Of a stretch of DNA of 42,288 bases, positions 9,248 to 17,952 are shown piece after piece. How positions within the stretch are numbered: the first letter of the stretch is position 1; each line of letters begins with the position of its first letter. Location: the NCBI GenBank assembly GCA_023257655.1, contig JALRBQ010000095.1, positions 1 through 42,288 on the forward strand. The letters run 5' to 3'. The DNA is from Pseudomonadales bacterium (GTDB lineage Bacteria; Pseudomonadota; Gammaproteobacteria; Pseudomonadales; Pseudohongiellaceae). The notes beneath the pieces were generated by a model. It had not been told where the DNA came from and searched no databases. It saw nothing but the letters and a program-made list of their open reading frames with translations. The position numbers and the translations under genes are program-made.

Positions 9248-10816
9248 TCAGACCGCATTCCATTGCACCAGAAATTCATCGAAGCTCAGTTTGTCATCGG
9301 CTTCAATCTGTTGCTGGTCGCGGAGTGACTCGGCGCTGGTCGCGCGCATCAGTTCGAGCGTCGCCGCATCCAGCCCATTGTCCTGCAAAGTGTCCCGATG
9401 CAGGCGTGACTGCTGCATTGAAAAACCGAAGAATGACAGCTTTCGCTCCTGCATTTCCCGAAGTATCTGCCCGGATGGGGTCAGATCCGGATCGTTTACC
9501 TTCGCTGTCTGTGTCGTCATACTTTCCTGATAGGCGTTGCTGCCGTGCAGTGTATCCAGTATCGAGGCACTGTGCTGCAAATCCTCACACAGCGCGTTCG
9601 CCCAGTCGCGCAGTCTTGTCGGTTTGCCTTCGAGGTTGAGTTTGAGGTCAGGATCTCGACCCTGCTCAACGACCAGCGCGATATTGGAAGCGACTTCGAA
9701 GAATTGGTGACGATCACACTCCGGACTCTCGCTCAGCAGGCAATGCAGGAGGAAGGTATCGAGGAATCGCACCTGCCCGGCGTCGATGCCCAGGGGCAGA
9801 TAGGGATTCAGATCCAATGCCCGCACCTCGACATACTCGATGCCTTCGCTCATCAGTGCCTCGAGTGGCCGCTGTCCCTTCTTCGTGACTCGCTTCGGAC
9901 GAATGGTGCTGTAAAATTCGTTCTCGAGTTGCAGCAAATTGGTGTTGATCTGCAGATATTCGCCATTCTTCTTTGTGCCGATTTTTTCATAAGCGGGATA
10001 GGATGTGCGCATCGCCTCGCTGAGGCACTCGGCATAGGATTCGATTTCGTTATAACAGACGAACAGTGCTTTCTGCGCCTCGCTCTTGTAGCCAAGATTG
10101 CCCATGCGCAAACAGGTGGCGTTGGGTAAATACAGGCTGTACTCGTCAAGCTCCTGCAGATGATGTTCGCGTCCCTGCACGAAACATTTACATGCCGCTG
10201 GCGACGCCCCGAACAGATAGATGAGCAGCCAGGAATATCGGTGAAAATTTCTGATCAGGTGCAGGTACTTGTTGGTGCGGAATTCCTGCAGCGATCCGGT
10301 ATCGCCACAACGTTGCTGATAGGGCTGCCAGAACGATTCCGGCATGGAAAAATTGTAGTGAATGCCTGAGATCACCTGCATCAGTCGACCGTAGCGATTA
10401 CTCAGTCCCTGGCGATACAGGTTCTTGAGTCGACCTATATTGGAGCTACCATACTCGGCCAGGCGAATCGCCGCTTCGGAACTGAGCGGGCAGGGCATGC
10501 TCGATACCCACAACATTTCATCCTGCTCGAGATTTTGCAAAGAGAAGCGGTGAATATTTTCCAGCATCTTCAGACATTGTTCGATGTCGTTATAGGCCGG
10601 GGTGATGAACTCCAGCAGGGCTTCACCGAAGTCGGTTGTGATGTAGGGATTTGTCAGTGCCGAACCCAGGGCTACGGGATGATCACCTGAGGAGATATGT
10701 CCCTCTGGGGTGACGCGCAGGCTTTCCTTTTCAATGCCGCGCTTGATGGCGGCCCACTCAGGTTTGAACTCAGTCAGGTGATACCGCTGCAGGCTTTCAC
10801 TGTATGGCTTGGTCAA
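9248..10816 (-). CDS. gshA: Glutamate-cysteine ligase, class I (proteobacterial type)
   Basis: GshA joins glutamate and cysteine through the gamma-carboxylate, the first and rate-limiting step of glutathione synthesis. The 522-residue protein is close to the E. coli length (518) and has the family blocks RGIEKESLRV, ITTDFGEALLEFITPA, FNFSxP-like HYNFSMPESFW, EYVEVRALDLNPY and a C-terminal MQERKLSFFGFSMQQS. The start chosen is TTG at 10816: GGGAG lies 5 nt upstream, whereas the longer frame to another TTG at 10843 has no such site. Glutathione would also serve ArsM and the GST in this window. The 209 bp upstream (10817-11025) show nothing distinctive. Confidence 0.95.
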   Translation of the reverse strand: MTKPYSESLQRYHLTEFKPEWAAIKRGIEKESLRVTPEGHISSGDHPVALGSALTNPYITTDFGEALLEFITPAYNDIEQCLKMLENIHRFSLQNLEQDEMLWVSSMPCPLSSEAAIRLAEYGSSNIGRLKNLYRQGLSNRYGRLMQVISGIHYNFSMPESFWQPYQQRCGDTGSLQEFRTNKYLHLIRNFHRYSWLLIYLFGASPAACKCFVQGREHHLQELDEYSLYLPNATCLRMGNLGYKSEAQKALFVCYNEIESYAECLSEAMRTSYPAYEKIGTKKNGEYLQINTNLLQLENEFYSTIRPKRVTKKGQRPLEALMSEGIEYVEVRALDLNPYLPLGIDAGQVRFLDTFLLHCLLSESPECDRHQFFEVASNIALVVEQGRDPDLKLNLEGKPTRLRDWANALCEDLQHSASILDTLHGSNAYQESMTTQTAKVNDPDLTPSGQILREMQERKLSFFGFSMQQSRLHRDTLQDNGLDAATLELMRATSAESLRDQQQIEADDKLSFDEFLVQWNAV

Positions 10817-11025
10817 GGTAACTCCCGCTTGTAACGAGCCCAAGACGCGTGCTGCAGTCTGTTTTGGAATGCTGACAGGTCAGGGATTGATTGGTGGATG
10901 AGTGTGGTGCTTCGGGCCCGAAATCAGTGAGACGGGCCGCATTATGCCAAATATCCCCACATTGCGCTAACGCCTGGATGCGAGGGTATTCGCAGCCCTG
11001 ACCGTGGGCCTGCCGCCCACACTTC

Positions 11026-11448
11026 TCAAGCCTCGGAGCGGTGTTTGAAGCGATGAATCTGTCGGCGTTGCTTCTTGTCAGGTTTGCCGGCCAGCTGCCA
11101 CTCCAGGGGGTGGGCCTTGCGCTGCGCGGCGAGGCGCTCTCGGTTGGCGATACTCTCGGGTGTCTCTTCATACAGGGCCTGGGCTTCCGGTGCGCCGCGG
11201 CGCTGGTCTGAAAGGGCTGTAACCAAGACCGTCTTTTCGTCAAAACCTTGCCGCAGGGAGATCACGGTATTCACCTCGATTTCTTTGCTGGGTTTGGCGC
11301 GATTGCCGTCGCAACTCACCTTGCCACCTTCTATGGCCTGTTTGGCGACTGACCTAGTCTTGTAGAAGCGGGCAGCCCAGAGCCATTTGTCCAGCCGGAC
11401 GCGGGTCAGGGTGGCAGGCGTCTTGTCGTGTGGGGTTTTCATTACCAT
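11026..11448 (-). CDS. hslR: Ribosome-associated heat shock protein Hsp15
   Basis: Hsp15 binds free 50S subunits carrying nascent chains through an S4 RNA-binding domain. The product of about 140 residues has the S4 motif VRLDKWLWAARFYKTRSVAKQAIEGGKV, followed by the family blocks QRRGAPEAQALYEETPES and a basic tail PDKKQRRQIHRFKHR. The frame is open further upstream, but that part overlaps yrfG and is not Hsp15-like. ATG 11448 (or ATG 11442, two codons later) follows the yrfG stop by one base, so translation is probably coupled. The yrfG-hslR order is as in E. coli. Confidence 0.93.
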   Translation of the reverse strand: MVMKTPHDKTPATLTRVRLDKWLWAARFYKTRSVAKQAIEGGKVSCDGNRAKPSKEIEVNTVISLRQGFDEKTVLVTALSDQRRGAPEAQALYEETPESIANRERLAAQRKAHPLEWQLAGKPDKKQRRQIHRFKHRSEA

Positions 11449-11449
11449 C

Positions 11450-12118
11450 TCAGGCCTGCTCCGCGACCAGTGGCAACACATGCTCGAAATCCTCGATCTG
11501 GGGAAATTCAGCAAGCGCCAGGGGCGGCTGCTTGCTGTCAGGTTGCTGGATAGCGTACAGGTGACGAATGCCCTCACGTCGGGCCTGCCGCAAGACCGGC
11601 AGACTATCGTCAAAGAGCAGTGTTCGCGCCGGTTGGTAGGGTTCGGTCTGTTGCAGAGCCTCCCAGAAACCATGATTCTCTTTCGCCAGTGCAAGGCTGT
11701 GGGAACTGATGCAGTTATGAAAGTAGTCACCAATCCGCGTTTGAGTCAGTTTGATGTCCATGGCAACGGGATGGGCATTGGTAATCAGCAACACGCGCTT
11801 GCCTGACAGCTGGAGTGCGGCCAGCAATTTTTCGACGCTGGGTCGTATGGCGATGCGATCCCTGGCAGCCAGCTTCAGCGATTTCACATCGAGACTGAGT
11901 TCACTGGTCCAGTAATCGAGGCAGTACCAGGATAAGGTGCCGCGTACTTCGGCGTACTTGCAATTGATTATTTCACGTGCAGCCAGTTCACTGATGCCGT
12001 GAACTTCGCCATAGGAGCGTGGCACGAGTGTCTGCCAGAAGTAGTTGTCAAAATGTAAATCGAGCAAGGTGCCATCCATATCAAACATGACAGTGTCGAT
12101 TTCTGACCACGGTGGCAT
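11450..12118 (-). CDS. yrfG: GMP/IMP nucleotidase YrfG (HAD family)
   Basis: YrfG is a HAD-superfamily 5'-nucleotidase acting on GMP and IMP. Visible motifs are motif I FDMDGTLLDLHFDN (nucleophile and acid Asp), motif II LLITNAHP, a Lys-containing motif III (ALAKENHGFWEAL) and motif IV LLFDDSLPVL. From ATG 12118 the protein has 222 residues, equal to the E. coli enzyme, and GGAG lies 6 nt upstream. The frame also extends to a TTG at 12139, which has no ribosome site. It is divergent from cysQ and directly upstream of hslR. The nudE gene found nearby in E. coli is not present. Confidence 0.92.
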   Translation of the reverse strand: MPPWSEIDTVMFDMDGTLLDLHFDNYFWQTLVPRSYGEVHGISELAAREIINCKYAEVRGTLSWYCLDYWTSELSLDVKSLKLAARDRIAIRPSVEKLLAALQLSGKRVLLITNAHPVAMDIKLTQTRIGDYFHNCISSHSLALAKENHGFWEALQQTEPYQPARTLLFDDSLPVLRQARREGIRHLYAIQQPDSKQPPLALAEFPQIEDFEHVLPLVAEQA

Positions 12119-12208
12119 TACAGACTCCGGAGCGAGCAACTTGGCAAGTCACTGATTGTCATGCAAACTGCCGACGGTAGCAATTATTGAATAGTCATCG
12201 CGCATCAG

Positions 12209-13066
12209 ATGAACACCGCAGACACACATACACTGGATCAGCAAGGACTGCTTAAGTCCGTTACTGCAATCGCCATCGCAGCGGGTCAAAGTATTCTTCA
12301 GGTGTATCACCAAAGCGGCGCGATCGAAGTGGAAGTCAAGTCCGATCAGTCGCCACTGACTGCGGCCGACCGTCAGGCGAATGCAGTGATTATGGAAGGT
12401 TTGCGCGCGCTGGCGCCGGCGTTGCCTGTTTTGTCCGAGGAGACCCGAGCGGCAGAGTACAGCGAACGCCGCCACTGGCGACGCTACTGGCTTGTCGATC
12501 CGCTTGATGGCACCAGGGAATTCATCAAACGCAACGGCGAGTTCACGGTAAATATCGCGCTCATCGAAGCGGGACGGCCCGTGCTTGGCGTCGTGCATGT
12601 CCCCGTAACGGGGGTGACTTACTGTGGCGCAGACACCGAGGGTGCGTTTGTAACTGCCGCCGATGGTGTGCGCCAACCCATTGCCGTGAGCGCTCTGCCA
12701 GCCACCGCGCAGACGCTGCGCGTGGTGGCCAGCCGCAGTCATCGCGATGTGCGGCTGGACCGGGTGCTGGAGCACTTGCAGCAAACGTTTTCCGGTGTCG
12801 ATGAGGTCAGCATGGGCAGTTCTCTGAAAATCTGTCTGCTTGCCGAAGGGCGAGCCGATTTCTACCCCAGGCTGGCACCGACGAGCGAGTGGGATACGGC
12901 CGCCGCACACGCTGTGCTGGCCGCTGCCGGTGGAGAAATCGTAGACACCGACTTCAGTCCTTTGCGCTACAACCAGAAGGAAGCCTTGCTGAATCCAGAT
13001 TTTTTGGCTCTGGGTGATCCCGGATATCCGTGGCAGCGGGTGCTGGAAGGCTGTCTTGAATCCTGA
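12209..13066 (+). CDS. cysQ: 3'(2'),5'-bisphosphate nucleotidase CysQ
   Basis: CysQ hydrolyses 3'-phosphoadenosine 5'-phosphate to AMP and so removes the by-product of sulfate assimilation. The 285-residue protein belongs to the inositol monophosphatase fold: SPLTAADRQAN, the metal-binding EE (VLSEET), the signature LVDPLDGTREFIKRNGEF, and the C-terminal TSEWDTAAAHAVLAAAGGEI. The ATG at 12209 has only a weak ribosome site. It is divergent from yrfG with 90 bp between them. Confidence 0.93.
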   Translation: MNTADTHTLDQQGLLKSVTAIAIAAGQSILQVYHQSGAIEVEVKSDQSPLTAADRQANAVIMEGLRALAPALPVLSEETRAAEYSERRHWRRYWLVDPLDGTREFIKRNGEFTVNIALIEAGRPVLGVVHVPVTGVTYCGADTEGAFVTAADGVRQPIAVSALPATAQTLRVVASRSHRDVRLDRVLEHLQQTFSGVDEVSMGSSLKICLLAEGRADFYPRLAPTSEWDTAAAHAVLAAAGGEIVDTDFSPLRYNQKEALLNPDFLALGDPGYPWQRVLEGCLES

Positions 13067-13148
13067 TCGCCGCCTGCACAATAACCACTGATCTTCAGTG
13101 AACCCGTTGCCGACAATTTAAAGAAAACGCATTCTACAGGAAGAAAGT

Positions 13149-14414
13149 ATGCAGACTCGCAGTTACATTAACATTGTTCTATGGACTGTTTTAATGGGAG
13201 GCGCGCCGATGACGAGCGCTCAGGATCTTGCCCGGGCCACGCCCGAGAGCGTGGGAATGTCGTCTGCCGGTTTGCAGGCCGCCACCGCGAATCTGCAACA
13301 ACACATCGATGCAGGCGATATCGCCGGGGTTGTCGCGGCGGTAGCACGCGAAGGCAAACTGGTTTACTTCGAGGCGCTCGGCCAGTCGAATCTCGAGCGA
13401 GGCAATCCGATGCCGGCCGAAGCGCTGTTCCGGATTTATTCGATGAGTCGGGAGATTACCAGTGCCGCTGTACTGCAGCAGTATGAACTCGGGCGCTTTC
13501 AGTTCGATGACCCGGTCAGCAAATACCTGCCGCAGTTTGCTGATCAACGTGTGCTGCTGGATCCTGACAGCACCGACATCACGGCCACACGTGCGCGAGT
13601 TGCTGACATGACGATTGCCCATCTGCTTACGCACACCTCCGGGCTCGGCAGTCGCAGCTCCCGACTCTATGAGGAAAACAAGGTGCGTGATCGCCGTATT
13701 ACGCTGGATGCGATGGTCGACAATGCTGCGCGCATTCCGCTGTTTCACGAACCGGGCTCGGCATTTCTCTATGGCATCCATGCCACCATTCTTGGCAAAT
13801 TGGTAGAAGTGTGGTCCGGACAAGCCTTCGAGGACTACCTGCAGGAGCATTTGTTCACGCCGCTCGGGATGAGCAGCACCCAGTTTGCCGCACTCGGGGC
13901 TGACGCCGAACGGCTGGCAGTTGTGTATCGCCCCACTGCGGGCAAATTAATGCCTTATGAGATTGAGGAACTACCGTTCACCGAGCAGCCGACTCTGATC
14001 GAGGGTGGTGTTGGTCTGCTGTCGTCCGTGATGGATTACACGCGATTTGCACAGATGATCCTCAATCGCGGCGAGCTGAATGGCGTGCGGGTACTGGCGC
14101 CGGAAGTTGCGGAACTCGCGTTTCACAATGCAGTTCCTCCGGCCGCGATGCCGATTGGCGACAGCGGCTACTGGCTCGGCTCGGGTTGGACTCTGGGCGG
14201 CTTCAATCTCGTCATGGACCCGACCGCCTACAGTTTTCCGGTCAGCCAGGGCACTATCTGGTGGGATGGATCAGCCGGAACCCGCTTCTTCATCGATCCG
14301 GTGCAAGATCTCGTGATCGTGATCATGGCCCAGGTCTCGCCGTCCAATGGTGGTGGATTCCGGGAGGATTTCACCCGGCTCGTCGATGCCGCACTCACGC
14401 GTCGGGGAGAGTAG
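13149..14414 (+). CDS. Exported beta-lactamase-fold serine hydrolase with Arg in the SxxK motif
   Basis: The 421-residue protein of the PF00144 family (class C beta-lactamase, EstB esterase, DD-peptidase fold) begins with a short signal-like segment (residues 1-24, ending MTSAQ). The region matching the catalytic S-x-x-K reads S98-M-S-R101, so the general-base Lys is replaced by Arg (codon CGG). The other family landmarks are present: a Tyr in the FLYGIHATILGKLVE motif, GGVGLLSSVMDYTRFAQM, and the C-terminal WWDGSAGTRFFIDP replacing the KTG box. The paralogue 100 bp downstream keeps the Lys. Either this copy has a modified or lost catalytic function, or Arg substitutes. Substrate unknown. GGAAG lies 5 nt before the ATG. 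Confidence 0.85.
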   Translation: MQTRSYINIVLWTVLMGGAPMTSAQDLARATPESVGMSSAGLQAATANLQQHIDAGDIAGVVAAVAREGKLVYFEALGQSNLERGNPMPAEALFRIYSMSREITSAAVLQQYELGRFQFDDPVSKYLPQFADQRVLLDPDSTDITATRARVADMTIAHLLTHTSGLGSRSSRLYEENKVRDRRITLDAMVDNAARIPLFHEPGSAFLYGIHATILGKLVEVWSGQAFEDYLQEHLFTPLGMSSTQFAALGADAERLAVVYRPTAGKLMPYEIEELPFTEQPTLIEGGVGLLSSVMDYTRFAQMILNRGELNGVRVLAPEVAELAFHNAVPPAAMPIGDSGYWLGSGWTLGGFNLVMDPTAYSFPVSQGTIWWDGSAGTRFFIDPVQDLVIVIMAQVSPSNGGGFREDFTRLVDAALTRRGE

Positions 14415-14515
14415 ACAGCGGGTCGGGCAGTTCTGAGGGTACTGTCGCGCTCCGGGTATTGATGCTTTAATAGCGCTCCAAATTTTTCACGCGTATCAGC
14501 AAAGGGGATACTTTT

Positions 14516-15748
14516 ATGTCACGGTTCCATTATTCAGTGCGGCTCACCCTCGCTTTCCTTGCGACGCTGATCCTGTCGAGCTCGCTTGTCGCGGCCGAGA
14601 TCGAGCAATCCCGTCTGGATGCCATCGCTGCCGATCTGCAGGCAAGGGTCGATGCCGGCAAACTTTCCGGCGTTGTGGCCATGGTGGCGAAGAATGGCAA
14701 GGTGCAGATGAACCAGGCCTTCGGCTATCAGAATGTCGAAGACAAGGTGCCCATGACAACCGATTCGATCTTCCGAATCTTCTCCATGACGAAGCCGGTA
14801 ACCGGCACGGCGCTGATGATTCTGCACGACGAAGGCAAGTTCCAGCTGAGTGATCCCGTAGAGAAATACATTCCTGAGCTGGCCAACCTGCAGGTATTCA
14901 CCGGAGAGAACGCCGACGGCAGCATGGCGACCGAAGCAGCGGACCATCCGATGACGATTCGTGAGCTGGTCAGCCACACCGGCGGTCTGATGTATGTGCC
15001 GCCGTTGTCCTCGGGCCCGGTCGCGAGCGCCTATATCAAAGCAGGCATACTGGGACGCGACACCACGCTCGCCCAGCAGATTCCCAAACTCGGTGACATT
15101 CCCCTGGGATATCAGCCCGGCACACAGTGGGTCTACAGCATCTCTGTAGATGTTCAGGGCTATCTGGTGGAAGTCCTGTCGGGGCAGCCGTTCGATGTTT
15201 TCCTGAAGGAACGTATCTTCGATCCTCTTGGCATGGTCGATACCAGCTTCTATGTCACGTCTGACAAAGCCAGTCGCCTCGCTCGCCAGTACATGCCGGC
15301 GCAAGAGGGCGGACTCACCCGCACCGATACCGGCGCGTTTCTGCAGAAACCAGCATTCTTCTCCGGTGGCGGCGGACTCACCTCCACGGCAAGCGACTAC
15401 ATGAAATTTGCCCAGATGCATCTCAATGGTGGCATTCTGAATGGCACCCGCATTCTCTCCGAAGACGCCGTACAGATCATGCGCAGCAATCAATTGCCCG
15501 TGAATCTGTCTGGCATTGCCAACATCTATCCGGGCAATGTGTTCGGTGTTGACTTTGCAATCGTCGATGACTCAGCAAAATTCAACGGTGCTCCAAAGGG
15601 CACACACTGGTGGTGGGGAATTGCCGGTTCATGGTTCTGGATCGATCCAGTGGAGAATGTCGTCTTTGTCGGTATGATTCAGAACGACGATATTCTGTAT
15701 TCAATTCAGTTACATGGCGCCATGCGCAATCTGATGTACAAACCCTGA
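14516..15748 (+). CDS. Exported beta-lactamase-fold serine hydrolase (esterase-like)
   Basis: The 410-residue paralogue of the preceding gene has a clear signal peptide (residues 1-27, ending LVAAE). The catalytic S90-M-T-K93 is intact in the context FSMTKPVTGTAL. Tyr lies in WVYSISVDVQGYL, followed by GGGGLTSTASDYMKFAQM and a C-terminal WWWGIAGSWFWIDP. EstB-like carboxylesterases and many uncharacterised serine hydrolases share this pattern; a true beta-lactamase would carry KTG instead of the WxG box. It is probably expressed with its upstream paralogue (101-bp gap) and is followed by a strong terminator. AAGGGG lies upstream of the ATG. Confidence 0.88.
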   Translation: MSRFHYSVRLTLAFLATLILSSSLVAAEIEQSRLDAIAADLQARVDAGKLSGVVAMVAKNGKVQMNQAFGYQNVEDKVPMTTDSIFRIFSMTKPVTGTALMILHDEGKFQLSDPVEKYIPELANLQVFTGENADGSMATEAADHPMTIRELVSHTGGLMYVPPLSSGPVASAYIKAGILGRDTTLAQQIPKLGDIPLGYQPGTQWVYSISVDVQGYLVEVLSGQPFDVFLKERIFDPLGMVDTSFYVTSDKASRLARQYMPAQEGGLTRTDTGAFLQKPAFFSGGGGLTSTASDYMKFAQMHLNGGILNGTRILSEDAVQIMRSNQLPVNLSGIANIYPGNVFGVDFAIVDDSAKFNGAPKGTHWWWGIAGSWFWIDPVENVVFVGMIQNDDILYSIQLHGAMRNLMYKP

Positions 15749-15782
15749 TGACACGTTAATCCGATACAGGACGACATTAAAC

Positions 15783-15816
15783 AAGCCGGGTCACTGCGAG
15801 GTGGCCCGGCTTTTTT
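15783..15816 (+). terminator. Intrinsic terminator after the serine hydrolase pair
   Basis: A 12-bp stem (AAGCCGGGTCAC pairing with GTGGCCCGGCTT, one G-U pair) with loop TGCGAG is followed by a run of six T at 15811-15816. It begins 35 bp after the stop codon of the second hydrolase. Confidence 0.92.
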
Positions 15817-15937
15817 GGCTTCACAAATTCTGTACTTAGTAGATCGCTCTTTCTGTAGTTAATTTGTCATCGCTTTCGCGACTCGCGGCGTCTAATTTTC
15901 AAATGAAGTCACAAGCCGTCAGAGAGTGTTGTCAGCC

Positions 15938-15964
15938 GTGGACAACGTGGACAACGTGGACAAA
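15938..15964. repeat. Three tandem 9-bp repeats
   Basis: GTGGACAAC occurs twice in a row, followed by GTGGACAAA, just upstream of the pseudogene start at 15979. Confidence 0.7.
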
Positions 15965-15978
15965 GAGAAAGAGCAATA

Positions 15979-16411
15979 ATGCGCATGCAGTCCCACTATG
16001 CCTTTACAGCCTCAACGCTTTCGCTACTACTGACAAATACCGCACTGGCGCAGGAAACCGAACGAGAGCGAATAGAGCGCGCTGGAAATATGGGAAGCCT
16101 GCTCGCTCGTCGTTCCCCATATCAATAGTAAAGTCGAGATCGACGGCCTGATTAATGAGGAGGCCTGGGAATCTGCAACAAAAACGACTATTGCCTGGCA
16201 GAGTTGCCCGGCGGGTGTTGTTGAGGCGCGCCAGAAATCCCGTATGACGATGACAAAACTGCATCACCAGCGTGTTGAGGTAGCAGAATGGCTTGCCAGT
16301 TTGAAGAGCAGTTCGGCGACAGCCTGGAGTTCAAAAATCGACGGCTTCTCGGCAGCGTATGTCGAGTTGTTCGAGGCCTGGCAGGATGCAGTGGTGGAAT
16401 TTGACTCGTAA
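15979..16411 (+). pseudogene. Frameshifted chimeric remnant: signal peptide, CBM9/DUF5916-like start, coiled-coil tail
   Basis: Frame 1 from ATG 15979 encodes a normal signal peptide (MRMQSHYAFTAS... ending NTALAQ) and stops at 16127. The next frame, open from about 16064 to 16411, reads VPHINSKVEIDGLINEEAWESA. This is the usual opening of exported proteins with a CBM9-like domain and a DUF5916 barrel, placed just where it should follow a signal peptide. A one-base shift near 16064-16112 therefore broke the gene. From about 16200 the same frame becomes a helical Ala/Glu/Trp-rich segment (LHHQRVEVAEWLASLKSSS, then a tail with AWQDAVVEF). It resembles the C-terminus of small coiled-coil stress proteins (sll1863 type) and not a DUF5916 barrel. 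This suggests a deletion joining two decayed genes. The family names are from memory and the second is tentative. Confidence 0.6.
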
Positions 16412-16491
16412 ACGCCTGTCAGCTCGGGACAGCGCTCTCGACAGTTATGGATCTGAAGGGGCGCTCGCCGCGATTGCGGCGAGAAGTCATA

Positions 16492-17208
16492 TCACTGGCG
16501 TGGCGCATCCGCCATCTCGTGATTCATGTACAGGTTCATTTGCAACTGATTGAGAAAGGCCATCATCTCGTCGAGTTCCGCGCCGGCGAGTTGTGGTTGC
16601 AATTCTTCGGCGGTTTCCATCATGGCACGGCTTTGCAGCCCGATCAGGTCGTCGACGCTCAGCTCGGCCTTGCCCTCTGATTCTTTCTGGCTGCTTCGGA
16701 TATGCCGCACGAGCGTGTTCAGTACCAGGTCCTTGTTGGAATCTGTCATCGCGCTGGCGAACCGTTGCAATTCCTCGGCATAGCCCTTTTTCAATTGTGC
16801 ATCCGACGGACCCTTGCGGCGTTCGTCGAACATTGCCAACTCGGCAGGGTTTAACAGTGGTGCCAATCGCAACCGCAAATAATCAAAGTCGGCAACCCTT
16901 TTCAGCTGCGCCTCAGTCGCCCGACCCTCCACCACCATCTCACTCAGCTCAGCCCGTTCACTGAAGATTTCCACGAGAATGGATTCCACCTGCTGGCGCT
17001 TCTGAGGACCGCTGGAGCGGGCGACGGCGTCGAGGAAATCCTCATACTGGACGCTGGTTTGTACGCGACCGATATCCTGATACTTGGTCGCTTCCTGGCT
17101 GCGCAGGATCATCGCACGCACAGAGTCAGAAACATTGGAGTCCTGCTGGGCGCAGGCGGCCGTGGTCAGAGTGAGGGTCAGTGCAAACAGCGTTAGTTGC
17201 TTGATCAT
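16492..17208 (-). CDS. Exported helical protein of unknown function
   Basis: Not recognised. From ATG 17208 the protein has 238 residues, beginning MIKQLTLFALTLTLTTAACAQQ. This is a signal peptide; the Cys before AQQ could be a lipoprotein site, but its preceding residues (TAA) are a poor lipobox. The mature part is almost wholly predicted helix, rich in Glu, Gln, Arg and Leu, without Cys. An alternative ATG lies four codons upstream at 17220. It is followed by decayed DNA on one side and by another small exported protein upstream on the same strand. Confidence 0.7.
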   Translation of the reverse strand: MIKQLTLFALTLTLTTAACAQQDSNVSDSVRAMILRSQEATKYQDIGRVQTSVQYEDFLDAVARSSGPQKRQQVESILVEIFSERAELSEMVVEGRATEAQLKRVADFDYLRLRLAPLLNPAELAMFDERRKGPSDAQLKKGYAEELQRFASAMTDSNKDLVLNTLVRHIRSSQKESEGKAELSVDDLIGLQSRAMMETAEELQPQLAGAELDEMMAFLNQLQMNLYMNHEMADAPRQ

Positions 17209-17286
17209 GGTAGTTTCCATCCAGGGCGTCGTCAGGCCGGGAGCGGCAATGATACCGCAATCATCTGACTCCAGCAGATTCAGTTA

Positions 17287-17670
17287 CTATTTGTTGCGGG
17301 TTCGAGGCGACCAGCGCTGACACTGGAGCACCGTCGGCGCTTCCGCATCTGCGCCTGTCACCAGGCTTGCTCTCAGGGTCGCACGGTTCACATTCACCGA
17401 GAACACGACGCTGGGCTGTGCATCGCCGCGCGCTTGTCTGTTGCTGGTAACAGTAAGGACATCAGGCGTCCAGGTGTGCTGATCCCAATACTCAACGTCT
17501 CCGATTTGCAAGTGTCGAGCCGTCTTGTTGACGTCGTCCTCCAGGAATGACAGCAGGTGGACATCCCCCGTGTCACTGGATAGACATTCGAGCGCGTAGC
17601 CGGTATCGCGCCCCATGGCGGCGTGGGCCAGCATCAACCAGATCAGAAGTGTCAATGTGCGTTGAATCAT
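17287..17670 (-). CDS. Small exported protein of unknown function
   Basis: Not recognised. The 127-residue protein starts with a signal peptide (MIQRTLTLLIWLMLAHAAMG). The mature part has two Cys, one in ALECLSSD and one in VLQCQRWSP near the C-terminus, which could form a disulfide. It looks beta-rich (VEYWDQHTW, VVFSVNVNRATLRASLV). The ATG at 17670 has AAAGGA 6 nt upstream, and this ribosome site lies inside a leader with mutually exclusive hairpins (17675-17730). The downstream gene at 16492-17208 starts 78 bp after its stop. Confidence 0.72.
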   Translation of the reverse strand: MIQRTLTLLIWLMLAHAAMGRDTGYALECLSSDTGDVHLLSFLEDDVNKTARHLQIGDVEYWDQHTWTPDVLTVTSNRQARGDAQPSVVFSVNVNRATLRASLVTGADAEAPTVLQCQRWSPRTRNK

Positions 17671-17674
17671 ATGA

Positions 17675-17730
17675 GGTCCTTTGAAAGATCCACCTGAAGG
17701 ACCCGCTTAATGGGTCCCTCTGCGGGGACC
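17675..17730 (-). promoter_or_regulatory. Leader with four alternating complementary segments covering the ribosome site
   Basis: In the RNA of the gene at 17287-17670 four segments follow in order: A GGTCCC (about 17725-17730), B GGGACCC (17712-17718), C GGGTCCTT (17697-17704) and D AAGGACC (17675-17681), with D overlapping the AAAGGA ribosome site. A pairs with B (6 bp, loop CGCAGA), B with C (6 bp, loop ATTAAGC) and C with D (7 bp). A-B plus C-D would hide the ribosome site; B-C would free it. This is the logic of a translational attenuator. No known riboswitch family is recognised. Confidence 0.4.
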
Positions 17731-17952
17731 ACTTGAAGCGTTCACTGGCAGTGCCCGGCTGAGCGCTGGAGTATGGCATTCGGCGCGCTCCGATTCCATT
17801 CCCCAATGGCCACTCGCGGCAGAGCATTGTCCCAAGCTTGTCTGGAAATTGCGGGAGTTCACCGAGTCGCGCTGGACATTTCCAATGACGGGGCGCATTT
17901 TGGCGCCAGTCACGTGTCGTAGTCCGGCGAGAAAAATAGCAGCTCATATTTT

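Noticed and set aside
12149..13081. 310-codon open frame opposite cysQ
   Set aside because: It is a coding shadow; cysQ motifs are intact on the plus strand.
14534..15493. 319-codon open frame opposite the second serine hydrolase
   Set aside because: It is a shadow in a GC-rich gene; the plus-strand frame has a signal peptide and catalytic motifs.
13149..15748. Antibiotic-resistance beta-lactamase pair
   Set aside because: Both proteins have WxG-type boxes instead of KTG and lack the class C YxN pattern, which fits esterase-like serine hydrolases better.
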